64,000 nt of DNA, from assembly GCA_028583605.1 (NCBI GenBank), contig CM053336.1, positions 28,316,312 to 28,380,311 on the forward strand, written 5' to 3'. Position 1 is the first letter of the stretch; each line of letters begins with the position of its first letter. Origin of the DNA: Dastarcus helophoroides (taxonomy: Eukaryota > Arthropoda > Insecta > Coleoptera > Bothrideridae). The notes beneath the pieces are model-generated. The model saw nothing but the letters and a program-made list of their open reading frames with translations, had not been told where the DNA came from and ran no database searches. This document shows, one piece after another, positions 51,643 through 64,000 of the stretch. Position numbers and translations under genes: made by a program.

Positions 51643-54368
51643 TAGTGATGTGTCGGATCGTTAAAAATGTATATCCGCGGATACGGATCTGAATACGGAT
51701 ATTTGGTCTCAAGATCCGCGGATACGGATACGGATCTTCTCTTTCCAAAGATCGATGTGCAATATTTACCGCCGCGTACTGTACTCGATCGTTGTCTGGG
51801 CGAGACCTTGAAACGGTAGTTGACGCCATTTGACACTTTGCGTGACAGGCAGGACATGTTTTGATTTGCATTGCGCGGATCTTTCTTTTGTTTTGTTTTT
51901 AGTTTAGTGTGACACTGGGTAGCATAGATAACGTTTGTGTTTGGTTTTGTTACATGAGTTAAAAAAAAATGTCTACAAAGAAGTTTAGTAGTGTAATTTG
52001 GAATTATTATGTGATTATAGATGATGAATGTGCGAAGTGTAAAATTTGTGACGGAAAGTATTCTCGTAAGGGTAAAGGCACAACTTCTTTAAAAAATCAT
52101 CTACAGAGAAAACATCCTCAAGAATATGATTTATTCTGTAAAAAAGACTATTCTAAGAAGAGTAGCGATGAAATATCACGCCCGAGAACGTCTTTACAAA
52201 CGGTAAAAAGAGAATTTAAACAAACTTATTTCAAAGAATACATGGAAAAAGTTAAAATGTGGGATAATACAAACCCCAAATCAATAAAAATTGATTATTT
52301 GATTGCTGAAATGTTAGCTTTATCAGATTTACCGTTTCAACACGTAGAAGAATTAGGGTTCCGACGAGTGATGGACCACATTGTTCCCAATTATATTCTA
52401 AAAGAAAGTAAATATTTTACGGACCTTGTTTGCAGCGAGCTTTACGATAAAGTGTCATCAAAAATAAAAAAACATGTTACAAGATTTTGAGAAAGTTTCC
52501 TTCACATCAGATATCTGGTCAGAATCTTCATCAGGAGTTTCATTGTTATCTTTAACATGTCATGGTATTACCAAAGATTTTCAACGAAAAAATTTCGTTT
52601 TGAAATCGAAAGTCCTTGAAGAACGTCACACGGGAGATTATATTTCGCAAACATTTGAAAATATGTTAGAAGAATGGGGAATTCTGAAACAAAATGTGCA
52701 CTGCATGGTAAGAGATGGGGGATCCAATATGAAGCGCGCCTGTTATTTATCTGAAATACATAATATCGACTGTACAGCACATCAGTTACATTTGGTGGTT
52801 AAAGAAGCTATTAAAAAAGTTGATACAATCTCCATGGTACTTACAAAATGTAGGAAAATTGCAGGACATTTCAACCATTCCACAATGGCAAAGCAAGAAT
52901 TAGAAAAATACAAGTTCGCCTCAATCAAAAAGTTTTAAAAGTTTTACAACACTCGCCGACACGCTGGAATTCCAGCTATTACATGTTGGAACGACTTGAA
53001 TGCATCAAGGATTCGTTGTCGCTTTATTCTTCTAATAATAAAATAGAACAATTTGATGCCGATGACTGGATTTTAATTCAAGAATTAGTAAAAGTGCTGA
53101 AGCCTCTGGAAGACATTACAAAAAAATTAGCTCACAAAACACATGTATATCTGATGTTATTCCTCTAGTACGAGCATTCAATAAAATCTATGACGAGATC
53201 CAAGAAAATCTCAATATCGGTGTATCCGCCGTTCTTGATTTTGTGTCTGCTTTGAAGAATGAATTAGATTATCGTTTTTCTGAAATTGATAAAAATGTTT
53301 TGTTTCAAGTAGTCACATTTTTAGACCCACGGTACAAAGGTAAATTCTTCAGTGATATTCTCATAAAAGAAATAAAATGGAAATTGCTTACAGACTTAGA
53401 AACCGGAGTAAATCTCACAGCAACTACAATGAGTACTGAAGACAAACCAATTACTGTTAGAAAAGAACATTGCCAGAGTCTAGAAGAATCTATTGCTAAT
53501 ATGTTAGATAGTGATGATGACGATAAGCAATCTGAAAATCAGATATCAGATACGAAAGCTAATTTGCTTGTAGAATATATGTCAGAAAAAAGATTACCAA
53601 GAGATCAGGATCAGCTGAAGTATTGACAGATTAACATTAAATAGTTTGGAGGTCTCAGTCACATTGCTCGCACATATTTATCATCACCTGCGACAAGCGC
53701 TCCAAGTGAGCAATTTTTTAGTGCAGCAGGAATTGTTTATGAGCCACATTGTAACAGACTTTTGGGGGACAAAGCTGCCAAATTACTGTTTTTGAAATAC
53801 AATTTACCATTACTAAATTTTAATTATGTCTTTTAACTTTTTTTAAATTCATCTAATTGTCACTGTGTTTTTAATCTAATGTTAACACTTTATATGTAAC
53901 GCAGTATTAATTTACTTAATTAGAATAATCATTTAATTTGAATTTGAAATATTACGAAGATTTAAGTTTTGTTTTTTTTTTCTCGTTATAAAAGTGATCT
54001 TATAACTTTCTATAATACTTAAATATTTCATTATTTTATTAAGCTTAACACAAAGATTTAAACTCAATTTATCTCATTATAAAGATAATTGATTTAGTAC
54101 CTTTGAGTTATGTACTATTGGTTTGGTACTCACTGCGATAAATGTTTGCAATATAAAGGTGCCAAATACGATTTTAAGAAATAAAAAATAATCTGAATGG
54201 AATTTAACAGTTTTTCATTGTTACCTAATCACCTATATATAAAATGTCATCTATGAATTAAAAATTAATAAGGGAAAAGATCCGCCAAAAACTAACGGAT
54301 ACGGATCTTTTTTCTCCCTCGGATATCCGCGGATACGGATACGGATACGGATATCCGGCACATCACTA
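51643..54368 (+). mobile_element. hAT transposon (hAT3, BED zinc finger type) with GGATAC-rich subterminal repeats
   Basis: The termini TAGTGATGTGTCGGAT and TAGTGATGTGCCGGAT (right, inverted) differ at one base. They are flanked by the perfect duplication CTTTAAAC. Length is 2726 bp. Both ends hold clusters of ATCCGCGGATACGGAT-type words (51671-51740 and 54282-54358). Confidence 0.95.
51969..53836 (+). pseudogene. hAT3 transposase, BED finger type, three frameshifts and two stops
   Basis: It starts MSTKKFSSVIWNYYVI. A BED finger lies at residues ~8-55 (CKICDGKY, LKNHLQRKH). Shifts occur at an A-run near 52470, near 52915 and near 53145. The core contains FTSDIWSESSSGVSLLSLT, CTAHQLHLVVKEA, SPTRWNSSYYMLERL and TFLDPRYKGKFF. 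After 53626, TGA and TAG replace single codons. The C-terminal dimerisation part (YLSSPATSAPSEQFFSAAG) then ends at TAA 53834-53836. The domain order is that of ZBED4/6-like hAT transposases. It is dead, but lightly damaged. Confidence 0.88.
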
Positions 54369-54376
54369 CTTTAAAC

Positions 54377-55217
54377 AAACATGTATCTTCTTTCCTTCTA
54401 AATGCTATTGCTAATTTAGCATGCAGGTGACAAATTAATCAACGGTAGAGGTGGTTATACTTATATTTTCAATATTCAAACATTACAAATTCAAATTTCG
54501 AGGGGGTAATATTCAAAGTTATTTATAAATTCAAATCTAAGAACTAGTATTGTTTAAAAAAGTTGATAGTAGTAATTCCTAAATAATTCAAGTGTCGAGA
54601 ATAAAAAAGTGCACTTTTTGGGGCGCTATTGTTAAAATAATAAATACTAAAACGAACAGAAACTAATTCAATTACATATGTTAGCAATCGAAAGGGTTTA
54701 TAATTTATATTCAAACCACTTTTATCAAATTAAGAAGAAATCAAACAAAGTATTAACAAGTGGGCCACAGGTTTACGAAAAACTAGCATACATTTTCATT
54801 ATATGCAAACCAGGGCCAAAATGAAATTATCTTAATTATATGATTACATTTATAACGAAAAGTTTTCTAATTATTGTCCGAACTTCTTGAATATTGGGTT
54901 GGCTTTAATATTCAAAGTAAAATTTAAATGGCAGTACATCAATGTAAAATAAACGAAACGTATCTTTAAGCACCTGGAAGTCTTCTATCAAGATGTTGTG
55001 CCGGGAAATGGGGCTCGCCAACGCAGGCCTACAGAAGCATCCAACGCAACTGAATCAAAAACGAAAAGACGGCACAATTCCAATGTAAAACTTTCCACGG
55101 ACGAAGTAGTTACCAAATTAACCAAACAGGGACGAGTTCAGGTAGAATACTGCCATAATATCAAAAGGTCGCCAAAATGCAAATCAAAGGGAAGAAATGT
55201 GATAAACAGAAGGTGGG
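54377..55217. other. Interval without recognised gene
   Basis: An 80-codon plus-strand frame at 54998-55240 is basic and runs into the pogo terminus. It resembles no family I know and is probably chance or a decayed fragment. Confidence 0.4.
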
Positions 55218-55219
55218 TA

Positions 55220-58200
55220 GGGGAGACCGGGGATGGTTGACTAATTTTTTACTAAATGATACATATTTTTCGTGTTTTCATACATACAAACTATAAAATC
55301 GCATTAATGGATAGAAAAACTATTAAACTAATAAAGAAAAATAAAACCTAGTTCATTATTTAATATCATGATCATGTTTTGATGCATTTTACAGAACACC
55401 AACTCTTAGTCAATCTACCCTGGTTCCGGGGTAGGTTGACTATATGCCCGGGGTAAGTAGACTTACGTATCAATAAGCGACAAATTATGGGAAGAGTCAA
55501 GAAATAAATTTTTTTTTTCAATTTAACTGAGCTCTTTATTATAAAGCAATTTTAATGAGGTACAGACATCTTTTATGTCTAACAAAACTATCAACTCTTA
55601 CTTATATTCACATTAACTCTCTTTTTTATTTAAAAATGTATAACTTATATTAATGTAACAGTTTTAAATTAACTTTTCTTACGCTAGAAATTAAATGCAC
55701 ATTTTTTATTGCTCTATTTAAATAATAGTAATTGCTAAATACTTGTATTTTGTACTTATACATTTTTAAACTAAACTCTTCTTCAGTGTCATTTTAAATC
55801 ACATAACAATATTTGTATACTTAGAAATATAAAAAAAACAGACAAGATATCAGTCTTCGTTATCAGAAATACAATGTTTGCATTAAAAAACATTAGACTA
55901 CCTTTTACACATTTGGAATAAGCCCATAACTTACAAGTGATGCATTGAATCCATTCTTCGCCAGAAACACTATTGGTGAAGGAATCAGTGCACTCTAAAC
56001 AAATCGTGCTCTCATCATCCGAATCCACAGCATCATTTTCATCGACGGTGTCATTAGCAACATTCATCTCATTAACTTTACCCTTTCCTTTTCCCTTTCC
56101 TTTTCTCTTTCCTTTTCCTTTACTCTTACCTTTGCTCATTCCTTTTCCTTTTTCTATTCTGTTTTTTGTATCTATTTTTTTCTTCTTAAAAGTTTCTCAT
56201 TTGTTTTTTATATCTATAAGAATTTGGTTTTTAGGAGTGTCTGTATATATAGTACTTTTACGGTTCCGAATATTTCGTCTAGTACCTAAAAGTGGCGCTG
56301 CTTTGGGAAAGGGGCTTATCTCTTCAGGTATTTTAATGAAGTTGAGGGCAGGTTCACATTGTATACAGATGGGGGCACATTTGCTTCTAGAGAATGCACG
56401 TTTTCTGGGGTTTTGAGATTTTCTTTTAGTTCCGCGCCATATACAGAATTTAATGTTTCGTCTAAAAGGGAAGGTGACCCATATTCTTTACTCAACGATC
56501 TTGTAGGAGAGGGCATTGTGATCTGTAATCTGTTCCGTATTTACAGATGAACATTGCGGTGCCAGAGTGTGAGTTACGGTTACACTATTGTGATCAGAAA
56601 TCGGAACCTCTTCGACAATAGACAAACTGTTCGATGCATTGAAAGTCGATGGAACAGTAACTGTGGTCACATCACATGCTGAAGAATTACCACTGTCATG
56701 GGAATTGGGCACCGGTCTATCTGTCACATAAGAACCACTAAACTCGGAAGTCAGGAAAAAATGTTTTCATTCAATGGCGAAATTCCGGATACTCTGAATC
56801 CTGATTGAATATTTTCAATTGTAGCAGCCAATGGTAGTGACGTTTTAAGTAGTTCCGGTATGTCATAAATAGTTATAGTTTTTCCCGGGTGACTAGCTAG
56901 CCAGTTGTCACATGCTCGGTTGAAATACTTTTTCAATGGTCCGTACACAGATCTGTCAAGAGGTTGTAGCTTGTGGCTGCAATGTGGAGGGAATGATAAA
57001 ACTGTCACTCCATTCGCTTTAAAATAATCCAACGCTTCGATGGATAAATGAGAGTCATGGTTGTCCAACAACAAAAGTACAGGTTTTTCTTTACTGGGTT
57101 TAACATGTTGCACGAAATGTTTGGCATACTTTATGAAGTTCTCTTCTTTCATCCAGCCAGACGGATTAGCATCACCTTCACACCCTATAGGGCCACCTTT
57201 TACAAAATGGGACTTATAATGTAGGCGAGGAAATACAAAAAATGGTGGTACCATACTTCCAAGAGCTGAAACACCTACTGCAACTGTCACCAGTGTACCC
57301 CTCTCAGCAGATGTCATTTTACCCAGACTTTTAATACCTCGTCGAGCTATTGTTCTATTAGGTACTTGCACGGTTGTAACACCTGTTACATCAACGTTCC
57401 AGATATCACCAGGACTTGGATTCAAACGTTGGTAAACAGTGGTTAAATTTGCGAAGAACATACTGACGTTATGTTTGTTGAATGACGTACCTCTTGAAAG
57501 ACTTGTTGCTTGAGGTGTCCTGATGGATAAAGAAGAATGACGTTTAAGAAACGAGCCCAACCAATCTTCGCCAGCTAACAATTTTGTTTTCCAAGAATCA
57601 GGCATAGCTTTGTCATTTTTTATGGCAAACTCATATGCTAATTTTCGAGTCTCATATGGCGTCAACCCATAATAAATATCAGCGGCTTTCTTCAAATAAC
57701 TTGCTAAAGCTTCTTCTTCTACATCAGTGAACACTTGTCTATTTTTAATATATACCACTGAGTCCAGCGTTAGTTCTGCTTTCGTCAACTTCGGATTACG
57801 TTCAAATTTCTCCTTTAATTTCGTTACATAACGATGTAATGTCTTATAGGGAATGTCATATTATTTTGCTGTTGCTTTAATGCTTTTATTATCAAAAATG
57901 ATTTGATGACAAGCTCTTTGTACATCATTCGGTGTACCAGCTCGTTCAGTAGTTCTTTTATAGGTCCTCTGTAATAAAACAATGAACATAAGAATCGAAT
58001 AAAAGATTAATTTCGGAGATTTTTAAACTTCAAATTTTATTGGGGTAGGTTGACTAACTGTTCAACCAGCCCTGAAAGAATTTAGTCTACCAACCCCAGA
58101 CGCTGTTTTAAGTTTCGATGGCATAGATACCCTAAACGCTTCTATCAACTTAAGAAATAATATCTGAAATATGATTAATATGGACTCATGAAACACACTA

Positions 58201-58463
58201 ACTAATAGCAAACGCTTAAGATGAAATGTGTAGGTATCAGATCAAAAAACATGTAATGTGAAAATATTACTTACATAGCTTAAAAACAAATCACATGTCA
58301 CTGCTCGAAAACGATGTGTGTCCGCGACGCGACGCTACGTACATCTGTGCGGGGGGCGGAGAGTCATGCGCGACTGCGCTGGGATGACGTAATATTCATA
58401 TCGTTGGCGAGTTTTTGGCGATTAGTCTACCTACCCCTATAGTCAACCATCCCCGGTCACCCC
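55220..58463 (-). mobile_element. pogo-family DNA transposon (family A), complete copy 2
   Basis: It is flanked by TA at 55218-55219 and 58464-58465. The termini GGGGAGACCGGGGATGGTTG and GGGGTGACCGGGGATGGTTG are inverted repeats of about 25 bp. Length is 3244 bp. It is collinear with copy 1 (2028-4930), which lacks the last ~250 bp. It defines the true ends of the family. Confidence 0.95.
55850..57970 (-). pseudogene. pogo/jerky-like transposase, family A copy 2, broken
   Basis: The start Met present in copy 1 is lost through a small deletion, and the helix-turn-helix (57960-57790) has an in-frame TAA. The catalytic frame 57788-56751 is open, but its first motif reads NVDVTGV where copy 1 has NVDETGV. 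The second and third motifs (LLLLDNHDSH, KLQPLDRSV) are intact. A shift at 56740-56750 separates the serine-rich linker (56727-56316), and the zinc-finger end (56139-55860) is also frameshifted. The two copies carry different lesions, so they decayed independently. Confidence 0.85.
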
Positions 58464-58465
58464 TA

Positions 58466-58850
58466 CACTTAGGAAAATTAGGAAATATATTTACCTGAGA
58501 TGTTATTAGGCTCCTTTATTAACTACGAAGATTTATGTTGAATAATTTTGATAATAATCTTAAAATAGGGGAATAAACGGGCATAATTAAAGGGAGAAAA
58601 ATTAGCTGCTGCCGAACAATAAACGGAACCAAATAACAGCCACCTTGAGAAATGTCGTGCCGCGAAATTTGAAATTTGTGCGCACAATAAAAAACGGAAC
58701 GATACATCATAGGACGCTTGAATTTTTATTTCATCGAAAAGTAGTGGGCAAGACTTTTCCATTTTTAATAAGGATGTGTGTTTCATCAGTGACAGTACGG
58801 TATTTAATGAACCTAAAAATAAAATTACCAATTTGTAAATTATACAGGTT
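58466..58850. other. Interval without recognised gene
   Basis: Short frames only. No repeat termini were recognised between the pogo end and the mariner-like arm. Confidence 0.4.
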
Positions 58851-59310
58851 GGACCAAATTTGATTTCCACTACAGGGATCTCGTAAACCATTGTAGATAT
58901 ACAAAGAAGCTTAAATGGGAAAAGTAGTGCAGAATTTAATGCCTAATATTATTCCGCTAAGAAAACATTTGAATTTCAATTTGTCTTGATTTTATTTTGA
59001 AAAAACTAAAAATCGCCATTTTTAAAAATCAGCTGTAACCTTTATTTGAAGTCCAATTGAAAAAATTCAAAAACTGTTATTAGTTGTTTTTTGATACCTT
59101 TACATTGATGTATGTTAGTTTTTTCTAAATGCAATTGTTTTTGAGAAAATTAGGTCAACTTTGTTATTTCTTATAGACGCCATATAGGATATTATCATTT
59201 TCAAATTTGGCATATTTTTCTGATTAATTTGATGTGTGTCATGCCATACTTCAAATGTAGCAAGGTGGGTTTAATGAATTAATTTTTTATTTTTAAACAA
59301 AAAATTTATA
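58851..59310. mobile_element. Possible single arm of a mariner-like element
   Basis: It starts with TATACAGGTTGGACCAAATT, a form common to mariner-type ends with long inverted arms. It is followed by about 450 bp of AT-rich sequence. No opposite arm or transposase is present before the gypsy relic begins. Confidence 0.3.
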
Positions 59311-60622
59311 GTAGGCGACGCAAGTGCCATTGGAAATGACACTGACAGACGTTTCATAAGTTTTTCTGGAGTAGCGGGGTATGCCAGGTGAACTAACCGA
59401 GTTATATCCGCTTCGAATTCCTGCAATGTTTCATTGGATTTCTGATATTAGCTGAGAGTGGTAAACATGTTCCAAATGTGTCCGTCCATAAGGGATTTCT
59501 AAGCGCTGGGGCAGTAGCTAATAGTCTTCTTGTTCTACTGGAGCCATAATCTGGAATATATCTGTCGCCTCTCCACGCAATGCTAAAATTAGGGCGGTGG
59601 CCTTTTCTTTAATAGTCCAGTTATTCACTCGTGCAGCCGCTCCGAACTGATAACGATAGTTGGCCCAAGAGGATTTTCCATCGAACTGAGGTGGCTTCAT
59701 GTGAATTCTGGATATCCTTATGTCATTAACTTCTTTATGAATCTTACCGGCTATAAGATGTTTACTGTCTATTCCTGAACCTTTGTTCATTAACGCTTGT
59801 CCCTCATCATTTCTCGGGTTGGTATTTATTAGTGGCTGATTACTGAGTGTTGCAAATTTTCTTTCCATTTCCTCAATTTTTTATCCACACGTTCTATATT
59901 TTCCGATAATTTATTTTCCACACCTTCGATTTTTTTACCCACATATTCTCGGTTTTCCGACAGTATTTCTTCGATATTTCTAGCATTTTTTTTTTCAAAT
60001 TTCCGCTTCATTGTATTACAATTTTCTAATTTCTGCAGTAACGAGTTAATCTCAGAGCTAGTTTCGAATAGGTACAGTCGCCGACGCCCAAATTTGAACG
60101 ATAAAATTGCATCATGTAATTTAGCCCTTGAACTATAGTCGTCGCAAAATTTGACATATGTCACATGTACATTTATCATTGACAACGAGCTAAAAAGTTA
60201 TTTGAAATATCCCAAGACACTTAAGTGATGCTCAAAAAGCCAGACCTAAGCCAAGGGGGAAGAAAATCGATTTCTGAGTGAAGTTGTAGGAGATATAAAT
60301 ATTGGTATTATTTTACTAGAAAATATTAAAAGTAATATGTCTGCCAATATACTCTCTTTATGTTGCGCTGCTGAATAAAGTACAATTTACAACGCTTAGA
60401 TTCAGACAAAATTTCCATGGAAACCAAAAAAAAAAACGTTCAAATTTGGGTGGCGACGACAGTACGTCTCTGGAACCTTACCTTCCCTTCCTGAATCAAA
60501 CTTTCTCTGAGTCGTTGTTGTAACACCAACTTTTTAACAGTAGTTTCACAATCGCATTCATTCAATTCCTTCTTCAAATGGGCCACTTTCAGATCTTCTA
60601 ATTTCACCTTCGTCGGAGACAT
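59310..60622 (-). pseudogene. Ty3/gypsy gag relic with SAP-like N-terminus
   Basis: The minus strand starts MSPTKVKLEDLKVAHLKKEL at 60622, a SAP-type helix-extended-loop-helix motif. A frame break leads to a coiled-coil region (60185-59829, ENIERVDKKLRKW). Frame 59868-59518 then has the gag core (KPPQFDGKSSWANYRYQF, ATALILALRGEA). Decayed sequence to 59310 still reads ETLQEFE-like and LVHLAYPAT-like words. Nucleocapsid and pol are absent. The start lies 45 bp downstream of a primer-binding-site-like string, so this is the 5' end of an element. Confidence 0.7.
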
Positions 60623-60649
60623 TTTATTTTTTTTTTACATGCAAAACCC

Positions 60650-60667
60650 CACACTTGACACCAATTG
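60650..60667 (-). promoter_or_regulatory. Putative gypsy primer-binding site next to LTR end
   Basis: On the minus strand GGTTCGTAACA (LTR end) is followed by ATTGGTGTCAAGTGTGGGG. TGGTGTCA with this spacing is the usual gypsy primer-site form. The LTR itself extends rightward from about 60668, but its outer end was not found. Confidence 0.55.
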
Positions 60668-63600
60668 TTACGAACCTCGGGTTCGAAAAATGCAATTAAA
60701 TTGATTTCTATGTTTAATAGCAATATTAGATTTATTATTAAGAACTGTAGAGGCTTTTTTTGAAATAGCAATTAATAACATCACAATCTTCATTCCTCTT
60801 GTATCCTTAGTAACATTCCCTGCTACCGTAGATTGGGATGCATATCGTTACAATATTAATGATGATCTTCGATATTGAATGAACTCTCTGCTGATCATAA
60901 TTTGAAACTTAATCCATCAAAATTTTTTTAAATATTATTTGGTAGTACAAAGCGTACTGCATTTATTACCCTATTTTTTTTAATAAAAATAAATGGTGTG
61001 GTATATTCCAAAACAAAAATTAGGTATTCAGACTTTCGTTTTAGAAACCATGTAAAAAAATTTCTTCAAAAATCTTTTATGTCATTAAAACTTTCGTACT
61101 CCAATCGCCATATTTTAAGTATATCTTTAGGGAAAACTCTTTCTCTGTCGCTGTTCCACTTCGGAAGCTAGTTTAGCTGAATTGCGCAGATGTGGACGCC
61201 TGTCAAAGTCCTTAAACCATTCTTAGATTTGTTCGGAACTGCCTACAGACAAAATCCTCGATTTGTCTTTGTACAGTAGCGCGATTTTGTCTACGAGTGT
61301 GTACTGGATTTTAGATTGGCATACGCTATTTCTGATTTGTTTGATGAATGTAAAATGCCAACTAGTAAGGATTAATTGCCTGGTATTTTGTTTATTTTGG
61401 TGTACAAGGTCAAATTATCTTATACACCTTGGGTTGAACGAATAAAAAGACTAGGAAGATTACCACATATTACCCTTTTGGTCACTCTAGGTTGTATGTG
61501 CATGAATACTGAATTAAAATTTAAAAATTAATCTTCTGAGAAGCTCCACGAACAAATTAAAACTGAAGCCTATTCCCCAGCCTTTGATAAATCGTAATAG
61601 AAGAATATCACAAAGAAAATCTTTGTAGGCCTGCATATTGATGTAAACAAAGAAAGTATCTCCAGCGGGGAGTGAAGAATAGATCGAGGCTACCTTTGAG
61701 TTTTGTGTGTAGGGTGCATGTTATAGGATATATTTTCACTGTATTATGATGTTGGAAACCTTTTCCGTTTTCTCGAATTCGGTGCGCTTAAAAACATAGA
61801 GCATCGAACAACCAGTCTTTGATGCGTGGTTCTTTCGCTGCGTGTACGATATATCGCACAACTTCTCAATTATTGTGCGCAAGCCATTTCTACTAATAGA
61901 TCTTCCGCCAAACCTAAATATTTCTAAGAGAATCTAACACGGCCAAACTGACAACATTCCGCTCTCGGAATGTTCCATTTTCTTTTCTATTAAATAAATA
62001 TTAGATGTAAAACAAAACATTATGCACATGAACATAAAGGAATATATGTATTCATGAACATAAAAGAAAGAGAACAAAGTTAAGATAAAGATTAAAATAT
62101 GATGAGCAGCCGGTTGTGACCAGCCGTTTGTTTGTGACCAAAACCAATGAGTGTATATAGTTTTTCAAAATTGTCGAATTTTGCTCATTTTTAAAAATTT
62201 TCGAAGAATAATTAACCTTCGATTTTCGGACCCAATTTGTCTACGTTGTGTTTAAAATTATTTTATTCCACTAAATTGTAATCCCAGCTCGTAGAGTCGA
62301 CAGGGAAGTGTTATCAAATTCAAACAACAATTGACCTCCACGTTTTATTACAATAGGTCAACAAATAAATCAACAAAATTTCAAGTTAGTGATTTTCAAG
62401 TGTTCTTAAACATAATTCAACAAAATAAAAGTGAACATGTTTGTTTCAACTTGTTTAAATTTGCTGGACACAGATCTGAGAGAAATATTTCTTTAGAAAA
62501 TTAAGAGAATTCATTAAGCACAAATAATCTGACATTCTTTGTCTAACTCTTTCGCTCGTATATGGTGCGTCGGTTATTAATTTCCCAAAGTTTATTTTAA
62601 CCCTAATAATCGCAATGCTTTCCCCAGCTGGGCCATTTAGTTTGCACTAGAAGGTTTTCAAACCAAATGCAGCTAACTTTGTACCTGATTATCGGTGGGC
62701 GTTCGCTGGTTAGTTTGTACACAGAGGTTCTCAAACTATTTCCAGGTGTCTGTTTTTTCCCCAATTCTTGTGAGTTTTGTCACTTTATTCAAGCATACTT
62801 CACATTGCATACAGTTTTCTGTTAAAGCTTTGAGCTAACAATATCCAAAGGATAATGCTACGAGCAAATGGAGCTCAAGCTTGGAAATGAAGTTATGATT
62901 TATCGTAATAAATCAAAGTTTTTTTAAATGTTGATTCAATCTTACTCATTTCTCGTTCTCTCACTCTTTCTTTCTTTCCTTTGTTAACTTGTTCCTTTGT
63001 TTTTTTTTTTTGTTTTTCTCATACCAAACTCAATCACTCGAACTTAAACCAGTGTCATAAAATAGACTAGAAATATTGTTTAGATTTCGTAGAAACTTTT
63101 TGAGCAGAATTTTCCCTTCTAACCACTACATCTACTTCTACAGCTACTAGTCTAATAAAAGGGGCGTTTCTGGCTTAGAAAGTGGCTAAGCTTGACTTAG
63201 CACAAAACATTGAAATTAAAGTTAGAAACTGGCAAGAAGTTCTCATTTCTTTCATCAAGATATTTCCCTAACGAGAGCTGATGCTGATACTGCTCGTTCA
63301 CCTACGTTAGCACTCCCCATTTGTCAACAGATCTATAAGGCTCTCTTTGGGCCAGGTTGTCTTGTCCTATATTTTTGGGATTCAAGCAACCTACGAAGGA
63401 GAATCTGCGAATGAGGTAGCACTAGGTGAATACACCAAAACAAGAACTAGGTAAGAGCTCATTGTGGCTTATGCTTCTAGGATGTTAAGGTGTACAATGC
63501 CCACGTTTCTAGAACTTGCAGAACATCATCAGTAAAACCTAAATATATGTGTCTGCTGCCAGTTACCGGACCTTTGTGCTGATGGGTATAAATTATTTTG

Positions 63601-64000
63601 GAACCCCTGGAAACTGGGCTTCCATCAGCAGAACACTAACATCGACCTTAAGGAAATGAAAATGTTTGTATGAAGCGAATGCGCTTTATTTCCTTTTCGT
63701 TTTCTTGTCTTTGTATTTTTTATTTAGTTTTATTTTTGTTTCCCTTTTTAAAACTGAGACTGGTAGTTGCACCAGTCAACGGTAGGGTTCTTGGCCCTAT
63801 AATAATTTTCTAACAACGACTTTCTCATTCATTCGGTTTGTTGTGGAAGTTTTACATTCCTTTCTTTTTTTTTTGTGTACGCCCCCCAACCCCATATTGA
63901 TCAAAATTAGGAACAAGTATTTTCTCAAATTTTAGGAAAAGTTAATTAAATCATATAAGAGCGAAAAACCATCAAATAAAATCATCGGACAATTTAAAAT
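60668..64000. other. LTR remnant followed by unassigned AT-rich sequence
   Basis: The first few hundred bases are presumably the gypsy LTR (start TGTTACGAACCTCGGGTTCG, containing a CGAACC...GGTTCG palindrome). Beyond it I see only short frames, for example 60 codons at 61263-61445, and no family similarity, tRNA or repeat termini. Confidence 0.4.

Noticed and set aside
54998..55240. Basic 80-codon frame as a possible host exon
   Set aside because: It has no splice-site logic or recognisable similarity and ends inside the pogo terminus.
55973..56416. Phenylalanine/proline-rich plus-strand frame resembling a membrane protein
   Set aside because: It is antisense to the lysine/glycine repeat of the pogo A transposase. 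The same false frame appears in copy 1 at 2774-2995.
62270..62420. TCGTAGAGTCGACAGG region considered as a tRNA remnant
   Set aside because: No cloverleaf could be drawn, and the B-box and anticodon arm are absent.

Overview
The window looks like nuclear DNA of an arthropod, most likely an insect. It is AT-rich and has no recognisable host gene, tRNA or rRNA. Almost everything identifiable is transposon-derived: P element, piggyBac, Transib, hAT, pogo, DD41D mariner, BEL/Pao with env, Copia, Ty3/gypsy and two LINE types. That mixture is typical of insect heterochromatin or gene-poor intergenic DNA. The species cannot be named from the sequence alone.

Left part (1-13050). Positions 1-2025 hold a decayed virus-like cassette on the minus strand, including a double-jelly-roll-like protein and a second capsid-like protein. 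A pogo element (2028-4930) cuts into its upstream side. A LINE RT fragment, a Copia pol fragment, an internally deleted BEL/Pao relic flanked by inverted 102-bp LTR-like units (7302-8713) and a BEL/Pao pol-env relic (9289-13050) follow.

Nested block (13050-22110). An old P-element transposase on the minus strand has been split by three insertions. A hAT element (13553-16557) carries a smaller hAT inside it (15644-16311). A TTAA-flanked 2.5-kb segment carries only the front of a LINE protein plus a G-rich minisatellite (16785-19323). A piggyBac (19810-21685) carries a 316-bp MITE (20219-20534). Target-site duplications and the resumption of the P reading frame across each gap give the order of insertion.

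Centre (22178-43600). A RAG1/Transib-family transposon (22178-24866) has termini shaped like vertebrate 23-RSS: CACAGTG, 23 bp, then an ACAAAAATA nonamer at both ends. It is followed by an intact DD41D mariner with 425-bp inverted repeats (25417-27655), minisatellites, a decayed gypsy (31240-32531), an intact pogo-like element (35787-38419) and a second piggyBac (40847-42986).

Right part (43609-64000). There are two BED-finger hAT elements (43609-47695 and 51643-54368), both with perfect 8-bp duplications, and a degenerate 20-bp minisatellite between them. A second, full-length copy of the first pogo family lies at 55220-58463. A gypsy gag relic with a primer-binding site lies at 59310-60667. 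The last 3.3 kb is unassigned. Only the mariner (25943-27013) and the second pogo family (36363-37931) keep full-length uninterrupted transposase frames.
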